Assembly (NCBI RefSeq): GCF_020251205.1
Contig: NZ_JAIWYX010000001.1
Span: forward strand, 1-64,000
DNA: 64,000 nt
Origin: Arthrobacter sp. M4
GTDB taxonomy: Bacteria; Actinomycetota; Actinomycetes; Actinomycetales; Micrococcaceae
Reading direction: 5' to 3'
The stretch's first letter is position 1. Each line of letters begins with the position of its first letter. The position numbers and the translations under genes are program-made. A model generated the notes under the pieces. It ran no database searches, was not told where the DNA came from, and was given only the letters and a program-made list of their open reading frames with translations. Below, in pieces: positions 57,631-64,000 of this stretch.

Positions 57631-60252
57631 CTAGGCTTCGGCCGGGGCCTCCGCAGGGGCCAGCACAACCTCGCTCACCACGAGTTCCCCGTCGCCTGAA
57701 ACCAAGGTGATGTCGCGGGCATTGGCTGCCGCCTTGAGGTCCGCCAGGCCCGCCTTAAGCTGCGTCACGAGTGATTCCGTAGCGGTGATGGTTGCAGACA
57801 GCACCTCAGTACGCTGCTTGACCTTCGCCTCCGACTTCGCCTTGCGAATGCCGCTCAGCGCCATGCCAACGGTGCCCAGCATCGCCGTGTCACCATCTGT
57901 GATCGCCAGAGCGGAAGGCCAGGACGCACGGTGCACCGATCCGCTTCGCCACCAGCTCCACACTTCTTCAGTGGCGAACGGAAGGACGGGGGCGAAAAGA
58001 CGTAGGAGAGAGTCCAGCGTAGTTGCCAAAGCCGCCAGGACAGAAGCCTGCTCCTGCTCGCCGGCGGCACCGTAGGCCCGGTCCTTGATGAGTTCTACGT
58101 AGTCGTCCGTAAACTGCCAGAAGAACGACTCTGTGAGCTGCAGGGCCCGTGCGTGGTCGTAGCCCTCGAATGCTTTGGTGGCCTGCGAGACAACGTCGGA
58201 CAGCTGCGCGAGCAGTGCACGGTCCAGCGGGTTGGTGAGCACCGGGTGGTCTCCGCTGACGACGTTGTTCTCCGTTGCGCCAAGGTTCAGCACGAATTTC
58301 GACGCGTTGAGCAGCTTGATGGCCAGCCGTCGGCCGATCTTCATTTGTGCGATTTCGTAGGCAGTGTCGGCGCCGAGCTTGGCGGATGCAGCCCAGTACC
58401 GCACGGCGTCCGAACCATATTCGTCCAGGACGTCAGTTGGCACCACAACGTTGCCCTTGGACTTGGACATCTTCTTGCGGTCTGGGTCGAGGATCCAGCC
58501 GGAAATCGCGGCGTGCTTCCACGGCGCCACCGACTGGAGGGCGTCGGCGCGGACTGCTGAGGAGAAAAGCCACGTGCGGATGATGTCGTGACCCTGCGGA
58601 CGCAGGTCAAACGGGAAAACCTTGCCGAAGAGCTCGTCGTCCCTGCTCCAGCCGCCAACAATCTGCGGTGTCAGGGAGGACGTGGCCCAGGTGTCCAGGA
58701 TGTCCGCGTCGCCAATGAATCCATTGGGCTGGTCCCTCTGGGATTCGTCATATCCCGGGGCGGGATCGGCTACGGGATCCACCGGCAGCATCTCGTCCGA
58801 TGGGACGATTGGGTTTTCGAAGTCCGGGTTGCCCTGGGCATCGAGTGCATACCAGACCGGGATGGGAACGCCGAAGAACCGCTGCCGGGATACCAGCCAG
58901 TCGCCGTTGAGGCCGGCGATCCAGTTCTCGTACCGGGAGCGCATAAAGGAGGGGTGGAAGTCGATCTCGTGGCCGCGCTGGATAAGGCGTTCGCGACGGT
59001 CCTCGTCACGTCCACCGTTTCGGATGTACCACTGCCGGGAGGTGACTACCTCAAGGGGCTTGTCGCCCTTCTCATAGAAATTGACCGGGTGGACGATCTT
59101 CTTCGGTTCACCGTCCAGTAGGGAAGCTTCCGTGAGCATCTCCACCACGGCTTCCTTGGCCGAGAAGACCGTCTTCCCGGCGATTGCTGCGTACGCTTCG
59201 CGGCCTGCGTTGGTGGTGATCCATTCTGGCGTTTCAGGGGAAATGCGGCCGTCCCGGCCAACGATGGCGCGGGTTGGCAGCTGGAGTTCCCGCCACCAGG
59301 TGACGTCGGTGAGGTCACCGAAGGTACAGACCATGGCTATACCGGAGCCCTTATCCGACTTGGCCAGCGGATGGGAGCGGACCTCGAGTTCCACGTCGAA
59401 TAGCGGGGACTTCACCTTCTTGCCGAACAGCGGCTGGTACCGTTCGTCGTCGGGGTTGGCCACCAGGGCGGCGCAGGCGGCCAGGAGTTCGGGACGCGTG
59501 GTCTCAACGAAAACCTTGTCCCCGTCCTCGGTGAAGAACGGGTAGCGGTAATAGGCGCTGGGCATGTCACGGTCTTCGAGTTCGGCCTGGGCAACGGCGG
59601 TGCGGAAGGTGACGTCCCACAGCGTGGGAGCCTCGGCAATGTAAGCGTCGCCCGCGGCCAGGTTGGCCAGGAAGGCACGCTGGGACACGGCACGTGAGTT
59701 GTCGTCGATGGTGCGGTACGTGAGCCGCCAGTCGACGGATAGGCCCAAGGTGCGGAAGAGGTTTTCGAAGACCTTCTCGTCCTCGACCGCCAGCTCCTCA
59801 CACAGCTCAATGAAGTTCTGCCGGGAGACGACGTCGAAGTCCCGCTGGTTTTTGGCCGGCTGCGCAGGGGGAAGATAGTTGGGGTCGTAAGGGATGGCTG
59901 GATCGCAACGGACACCAAAGAAGTTCTGCACTCGACGCTCAGTGGGCAGGCCGTTGTCGTCCCATCCCATGGGGTAGAACACGTTCTTGCCGCGCATCCG
60001 CTGGTAGCGTGCCACCACGTCGGTGTGAGTGAAGGAAAACATGTGGCCCACGTGCAGCGAACCGGACGCCGTCGGCGGGGGAGTGTCGATGGAGTAGACC
60101 TCGGCCCGGCTTGTGTCGGCGTTGAAAGCGTAAGTCTCTTCTTCAAGCCAGCGCTGTGAGAGGGCAGCTTCGAGGCCCTCGAGGGCCGGCTTGTCCGGGA
60201 CGTTGATGGGGGTGGTTTCGGGCGTGTCTGTACCCAAGTGTGATTCAGCCAT
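57631..60252 (-). CDS. valS: Valyl-tRNA synthetase
   Basis: An 873-residue class I synthetase. The HIGH-type motif is in TPPPTASGSLHVGHMFSFTHTD, followed by YPMGWDDNGLPTERRVQ and the CP1 editing domain. The KMSKS motif is in ILDPDRKKMSKSKGNVVVPTDVLDEYGSDAVRYW. The tail is the anticodon-binding and short C-terminal coiled region. GACAAT (complement 60259-60264) ends six bases upstream of ATG 60252 and no SD is seen, so the message may be leaderless. I saw no T-box. Divergent from the MBL-rhodanese gene. Confidence 0.96.
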   Translation of the reverse strand: MAESHLGTDTPETTPINVPDKPALEGLEAALSQRWLEEETYAFNADTSRAEVYSIDTPPPTASGSLHVGHMFSFTHTDVVARYQRMRGKNVFYPMGWDDNGLPTERRVQNFFGVRCDPAIPYDPNYLPPAQPAKNQRDFDVVSRQNFIELCEELAVEDEKVFENLFRTLGLSVDWRLTYRTIDDNSRAVSQRAFLANLAAGDAYIAEAPTLWDVTFRTAVAQAELEDRDMPSAYYRYPFFTEDGDKVFVETTRPELLAACAALVANPDDERYQPLFGKKVKSPLFDVELEVRSHPLAKSDKGSGIAMVCTFGDLTDVTWWRELQLPTRAIVGRDGRISPETPEWITTNAGREAYAAIAGKTVFSAKEAVVEMLTEASLLDGEPKKIVHPVNFYEKGDKPLEVVTSRQWYIRNGGRDEDRRERLIQRGHEIDFHPSFMRSRYENWIAGLNGDWLVSRQRFFGVPIPVWYALDAQGNPDFENPIVPSDEMLPVDPVADPAPGYDESQRDQPNGFIGDADILDTWATSSLTPQIVGGWSRDDELFGKVFPFDLRPQGHDIIRTWLFSSAVRADALQSVAPWKHAAISGWILDPDRKKMSKSKGNVVVPTDVLDEYGSDAVRYWAASAKLGADTAYEIAQMKIGRRLAIKLLNASKFVLNLGATENNVVSGDHPVLTNPLDRALLAQLSDVVSQATKAFEGYDHARALQLTESFFWQFTDDYVELIKDRAYGAAGEQEQASVLAALATTLDSLLRLFAPVLPFATEEVWSWWRSGSVHRASWPSALAITDGDTAMLGTVGMALSGIRKAKSEAKVKQRTEVLSATITATESLVTQLKAGLADLKAAANARDITLVSGDGELVVSEVVLAPAEAPAEA

Positions 60253-60457
60253 GCCGCAATTGTCCCATGATCCGTTGGACGGTTCCGCCCGGCGGATCCG
60301 AAAGCGGCGGCCTTGCGGCCATCCCCAAGGGCAGGACAAGTGGCAGAACGTGCATCAAAGGTATCGCGCCCACAACCATTGACAGTCTTACGATGGGCAG
60401 TAGTGGCCCTGCGAAGGTGCCAACGAGGGGGTGGGAAACGGTCCGAAGGAGGACACC

Positions 60458-61852
60458 GTGATCTTGAATCAGTACTACCTCGAATGCCTTTCCCACGCGT
60501 CCTATCTGGTCGCTGACGCCGAGGCTGGTGAAGCCATTGTGGTTGACCCGCGCCGGGACGTGGGGATCTATCTTCGTGATGCTGCCGAGTCGGGGCTGCG
60601 GATTGTGGGCATCATCAACACGCACCTGCACGCCGACTTCGTTGCCGGACATCTTGAACTGGCCGCAGCCACTGGTGCCTGGATTGGGCTGGGCTACCGG
60701 GCAGAAGTGGATTACCCCTTCCGGCCGCTCCGGCACGGTGAAACGGTCGACGTCGGCGAAGTTCGCCTTGACGTCCTTGAGACGCCGGGACACACCTGGG
60801 AGTCAATCTCGCTATTAGTCCGGCACACCCACGACGGCGGGTCGCAGGCAGTCCTCACCGGTGACGCACTTTTTGTAGGCGACGTCGGGCGTCCCGACCT
60901 GGCGGCGGAAGTCGGAGCTGACCCCGATGAGTTGGCCCGCGCGCTTCGGCGTTCCCTCCACGAGGTCCTCCTGGCCTTGCCGGACGAGGTTCGAGTCCTA
61001 CCGGCGCATGGTGCGGGTTCATTGTGCGGCAAGAACCTGTCTCCGGAACGGGAATCAACCATCGGGATCCAGCGCCAGTCCAACCCCGCCCTTCGGCCTA
61101 TGCCGGAGGCAGAATTCGTCAGGATGATCACCACCGGCCAGCCGTCCGTCCCGGAATACTTCGCCTACGACGCTGCCCTCAACCGGAGCAGCCACGCCCT
61201 GCTGAACGAAGAACCCCATCCCGTGCGACTTTCAGCCGCCGAAGCAGCCAGAATGCTCCGGGAAGGCACCAAACTCCTGGACGCACGCTCGCCCAGCAGA
61301 TTCGCGCGCGGCCACCTGCCCGGGTCAGTCAACGTGGGCATCAACGGCCGCTTTGCCGAAACAGCCGGAATGATAGTGACGCCCGACGATTCAGTAGTGG
61401 TCGTTGTCGATGCTGACCGCGCTGCAGAAGCCGTCGTGAGGCTGGGCCGAATAGGATGTGACAACGTGGCCGGATGGATCGATCCCGCAACCGAAGACTT
61501 CGCGAGCAAAGCAACGCAGGAAGGCCGAAGGGTCGCCGCTGAAGACCTTGACCAGGAAAAGGCACGCCGTGGGCCAGTTCTCCTCGACGTCCGAAACGTC
61601 GGCGAACTCGAAGTCGGGGCACTGGCCGGATCAGTCAACATCCCCCTGGCGGAGCTGCCCCGCCGCTTGGGCGAACTTCCCAGCAGCAGGCCTATCATCG
61701 CCTATTGCACCAGTGGTCGCCGCTCCAGCGTTGCAGCAAGCATCCTGAGAACCACTGGATTTTGGCGGGCTGCCGATATCAGCGACTTGGCAGGTGGCTA
61801 CAAGGCCTGGTCAGCGCTGCACCCGGCCGGCATTACGGCGGCCGGTCGCTGA
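60458..61852 (+). CDS. MBL-fold metallo-hydrolase with two rhodanese domains (persulfide-dioxygenase-like)
   Basis: A 464-residue fusion. The N-terminal metallo-beta-lactamase domain (about 1-230) has IINTHLHADFVAGHLELA, ETPGHTWESISLLV, LTGDALFVGDVGRPDL and VLPAHGAGSLCGKNL, as in ETHE1/BlhA-type enzymes that oxidise persulfides. The first rhodanese domain (LLDARSPSRFARGHLPGSVNVG) has VVVVDADRA at the active-site loop and no cysteine. The second (VLLDVRNVGELEVGALAGSVNIPLAEL) has the intact YCTSGRRSSVAAS loop. GTG 60458 follows GAAGGAGG. Likely role: sulfide/persulfide detoxification. Confidence 0.9.
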   Translation: MILNQYYLECLSHASYLVADAEAGEAIVVDPRRDVGIYLRDAAESGLRIVGIINTHLHADFVAGHLELAAATGAWIGLGYRAEVDYPFRPLRHGETVDVGEVRLDVLETPGHTWESISLLVRHTHDGGSQAVLTGDALFVGDVGRPDLAAEVGADPDELARALRRSLHEVLLALPDEVRVLPAHGAGSLCGKNLSPERESTIGIQRQSNPALRPMPEAEFVRMITTGQPSVPEYFAYDAALNRSSHALLNEEPHPVRLSAAEAARMLREGTKLLDARSPSRFARGHLPGSVNVGINGRFAETAGMIVTPDDSVVVVVDADRAAEAVVRLGRIGCDNVAGWIDPATEDFASKATQEGRRVAAEDLDQEKARRGPVLLDVRNVGELEVGALAGSVNIPLAELPRRLGELPSSRPIIAYCTSGRRSSVAASILRTTGFWRAADISDLAGGYKAWSALHPAGITAAGR

Positions 61853-61915
61853 GCCTCCGCCGGTCGCTTCCGCCGTTCATTGAGCCTCAGCCGGTCACTG
61901 AGCCTCCGCCAGCCA
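61850..61915. repeat. Degenerate tandem repeats overlapping the MBL gene stop
   Basis: TGAGCCTCCGCCGGTC-like units begin at 61850, 61881 and 61899; the last two are 18 bp apart. The first TGA is the stop codon itself. Confidence 0.65.
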
Positions 61916-61928
61916 CTAGGGTGGAAGC

Positions 61929-62702
61929 ATGAGCGAATCGGGAGCAAACAACACCGCGCGGAGCAAGGCAGCAGTAGTAACGGGTGCAAGCAGCGGCATC
62001 GGCGAAGCCACGGTGCGGGCCTTGCGTGCCGACGGTTGGCGGGTTTTCGCCGTCGCACGCCGTGCTGACCGCCTTGAAAAGCTAGCCGCGGACACCGGTG
62101 CGGTCGCATGCCCCGCAGACATCAGCGACGACGGCGACATCGCCGCGCTGCTCGAAGGCGTCACCGAAGCGGGCGGCATCGACACCCTCGTCAACATTGC
62201 CGGCGGAGCCCGGGGCTCGGACCGCGTTGCGGACGCAGTCACCGAAGACTGGGACTGGATGTACCAGGTCAACGTATTGGGCACCATGAAGATTACCCGC
62301 GCGTTCCTGCCCATGCTTCGTGACTGCGGCGAAGGGACCGTCCTCAACCTGACCTCCACGGCAGGCCTGGCCGCCTATGAAGGTGGCGCGGGCTACAACG
62401 CCGCCAAGTTCGCGCAGCACGCCATGACCGGCGCCCTCCGTCTCGAAGAGGCGGAGAACAACATCCGCGTTATCGAAGTCGCCCCTGGCCTGGTCCGGAC
62501 GCCGGAATTCGCCCTCAACCGTCTAGGCGACCAGGAAGCCGCTGACAAGGTCTATGCCGGCGTCGAAAAGCCGCTCACCTCAGAGGACGTTGCCGACGTC
62601 GTCAAGTACGCAGTCTCACTGCCGCACCACGTCAACCTGGACCACATCACTATCCGTCCGGTGGCCCAGGCCTCCAACTACAAGCTCATCCGCAAGGCCT
62701 GA
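61929..62702 (+). CDS. Short-chain dehydrogenase (SDR family)
   Basis: A 257-residue classical SDR. Motifs: VVTGASSGIGEATVRALRADG, VNIAGGARGSDRVADAVTEDWDWM (NAG replaced by NIAGG), LTSTAGLAAYEGGAGYNAAKFAQHAMTGAL with the catalytic Tyr/Lys, and the C-terminal HVNLDHITIRPVAQASNYKL ending. The ending places it with NADP-dependent 3-hydroxyacid-dehydrogenase-like (YdfG) SDRs. TAGGGT at 61917-61922 lies six bases before the ATG with no SD, giving a probable leaderless message. Substrate unknown. Confidence 0.88.
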   Translation: MSESGANNTARSKAAVVTGASSGIGEATVRALRADGWRVFAVARRADRLEKLAADTGAVACPADISDDGDIAALLEGVTEAGGIDTLVNIAGGARGSDRVADAVTEDWDWMYQVNVLGTMKITRAFLPMLRDCGEGTVLNLTSTAGLAAYEGGAGYNAAKFAQHAMTGALRLEEAENNIRVIEVAPGLVRTPEFALNRLGDQEAADKVYAGVEKPLTSEDVADVVKYAVSLPHHVNLDHITIRPVAQASNYKLIRKA

Positions 62703-62746
62703 ACAGGACTGGCCCCCGGCAGGCTCGCACAACCCCACCCCTCAAA

Positions 62747-63760
62747 CTACCTGTCCACTGGGATGCGCAGTTCCGCCAGAACCGCCGCATGGTCCGAACC
62801 TTCAACAGCCCGGACGTCGTAGCTCACGTGTCGGATGCCGGGACTCGTCACGATGTGATCGATGACGATGCCAGGCAACGGAAAGCCGCGCATCGGCCAG
62901 GTTGGCGACAGCCGGGCCCCGGCAGAAACCCCGACGTCCACAAGCTGTTTCCCACCTGAATCACCGTCCAACAGGCGGCGGAACTCCGCGTGGTCGTAGG
63001 TGGCGTTGAAATCGCCCAACAGCACCTGGTTCCCGGATCGGTGCCCAATTCCGGCAATGCGCGCCAGGTCGCTGCGCCAGCGTGCCGGGGGTGCCTCGAT
63101 AGGGGGCATGGCATGCACATTGGTGAATTCCGCCGTGGCTGCCCCCTCGGGACCCTGGACGACGGTACGAACGGTGTGGATCTGGAACTCCGTGCCAGGC
63201 ACGGTGTCCAGCAACTGCAGCGGAAAGCGGGAATACAGGGCACTTCCCGAAGCGTTGGACTCCGGTTTGCTCACCCTGTGGGGGAGAAAGTCGTCCAGGC
63301 CGGCCGCCGTCAGGCCGCGCTCCAGCGCAGCCGAATGCTCCTGCACGGCCAGCACAGCCACATCATTCTCGCGGACCAAACGCACTATGTCCCTCGCATT
63401 TGCCTGACCGTATAAAGCGTTGATGCTCATAACCGTCACCTTGACCGTTGGGTCGGCAGTCGGAGCCCCGGGCAACCAAAACGCCGGTGGAAACAGCCAT
63501 ACCAATTGCAAGGTCAGCAATCCCGCCGTAGCTCCCACCGCCCACGGCCGTCTGCTGGCTGCGGCTAAAACAAGCGACGCCCCTGCTGGAACGGATAGCC
63601 ACGGAATGAAAGCGAGAAGCTGGACCACAGACACAGGCCATGCCACAGGCAAGAGCCTCGCCACTGAAAGAGCTGACACAGGCAGGGCCGTGACCATCGT
63701 GGCCGCAGTCCAAAACCTCGAGGGCCCTTTTCCGCGCAGCGCGCGTGTGTTGACCGACAC
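62747..63760 (-). CDS. Membrane-anchored endonuclease/exonuclease/phosphatase family protein
   Basis: A 337-residue protein. Three N-terminal membrane spans (LPVSALSVARLLPVAWPVSVVQLLAF, SVPAGASLVLAAASRRPWAVGATAG, LLTLQLVWLFPPAFWL) precede an EEP domain. The catalytic pieces are VTVMSINALYG, VLAVQEHSAALERGL with the metal-binding glutamate, FTNVHAMPP, VLLGDFNATYDHAEFRRLL and the closing VEGSDHAAVLAELRI with the Asp-His pair. Such proteins cleave phosphodiesters or phosphates outside the membrane; substrate unknown. The start is GTG 63760 because TACACT (complement 63768-63773) ends seven bases upstream; the frame is open to 63907. Confidence 0.87.
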   Translation of the reverse strand: MSVNTRALRGKGPSRFWTAATMVTALPVSALSVARLLPVAWPVSVVQLLAFIPWLSVPAGASLVLAAASRRPWAVGATAGLLTLQLVWLFPPAFWLPGAPTADPTVKVTVMSINALYGQANARDIVRLVRENDVAVLAVQEHSAALERGLTAAGLDDFLPHRVSKPESNASGSALYSRFPLQLLDTVPGTEFQIHTVRTVVQGPEGAATAEFTNVHAMPPIEAPPARWRSDLARIAGIGHRSGNQVLLGDFNATYDHAEFRRLLDGDSGGKQLVDVGVSAGARLSPTWPMRGFPLPGIVIDHIVTSPGIRHVSYDVRAVEGSDHAAVLAELRIPVDR

Positions 63761-63974
63761 ATTGCCCAGTGTAGGCCCGAGTAACGCGGACTTCGCCGTG
63801 TCCGCAAGTGGAGACCGCAGCTTCCCTCCAGCTAAACTGTTGGAACAAGCGTCGACCCGGCCATCACCGGCGAGCTTCCGGAAGAACACCGGCCTAAATG
63901 CGCGCATCGAGGCCGGTCACTAGAACCGGACGGGTAAGCCCGTCACAGCAGTCAATGAGCGGCCAACGCTGAAT

Positions 63975-63999
63975 GGCGCCTCCTTAACAAGAAGGCGCC
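63975..63999. terminator. Hairpin at the window's right edge
   Basis: GGCGCCTCCTT pairs with the complement at 63989-63999 (one mismatch) with a 3-base loop. It is cut before any T-run could be seen. Confidence 0.5.
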
Positions 64000-64000
64000 C

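Noticed and set aside
60253..60457. T-box or amino-acid riboswitch before valS
   Set aside because: No T-box sequence or specifier structure is visible, and the -10 hexamer sits six bases before the start codon, leaving no leader.

Overview
The window is high-GC bacterial chromosome. Gene content and style point to an actinobacterium of the Micrococcaceae, most likely Arthrobacter/Paenarthrobacter: a DUF3052/AhpE pair beside aceE, a GlbO-type globin, an MptB-like mannosyltransferase, a mycothiol-era DsbA-like protein, an actinomycete-type RNase P RNA, paired clpP1/clpP2, and frequent GTG/TTG starts. The genus is inferred from recognition, not from a search. No phage, insertion sequence, CRISPR array, plasmid origin or broken gene was seen.

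Layout. 1-2800: start of aceE (partial), a divergent DUF3052-peroxiredoxin-sirtuin group, and tRNA-Val. 2.8-12.4 kb: a sugar-acid region with an IclR regulator, an MHS-type transporter, a 2-hydroxyacid dehydrogenase, a beta-hydroxyacid dehydrogenase, idnO-like and idnD-like dehydrogenases, a GntR/FCD regulator and gnd. Together these would turn idonate/ketogluconates into gluconate; once phosphorylated by a kinase not present here, the product feeds Gnd. 12.4-26.8 kb: housekeeping genes, including cysE-cysK-msrA, nif3 with a zinc-ribbon-family protein, yaaA, rnpB, a long-form gap, a secreted HNH nuclease, def, an acyl-CoA dehydrogenase, tRNA-His, orn, an MptB-like gene and an AlkD-like gene. 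26.9-32 kb: xylose use (mutarotase-like protein, xylB, xylA, ROK repressor, palindromic operator). 32.1-37.4 kb: a LacI-controlled operon of unknown substrate (Gfo/Idh/MocA dehydrogenase, DUF993 aldolase-like protein, TIM-barrel isomerase) with three copies of an operator-like sequence in the divergent promoter region. 37.5-51.6 kb: mixed genes, including an SSB paralogue, ettA, tesB, glbO, mscS, osmC, pepN, rpiB and a Nei-type glycosylase. 51.7-56.6 kb: tRNA-Gly, tRNA-Pro and the tig-clpP1-clpP2-clpX proteostasis block with a ClgR-type box. 56.6-64 kb: a DsbA-like protein, an AT-richer structured gap, valS, an MBL-rhodanese protein, an SDR and a membrane-anchored EEP-family phosphatase/nuclease.

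Two window-wide patterns stand out. First, about fifteen genes lack a Shine-Dalgarno and have a -10-like hexamer (mostly TANNNT) exactly 6-7 nt before the start codon, which suggests leaderless mRNAs and fixes several starts. Second, short tandem arrays (16, 18 and 23 bp units) sit at gene 3' ends, in two cases overlapping the stop codon. Several proteins also lack family-typical cysteines (sirtuin, zinc-ribbon protein, IdnD-like, DsbA-like).
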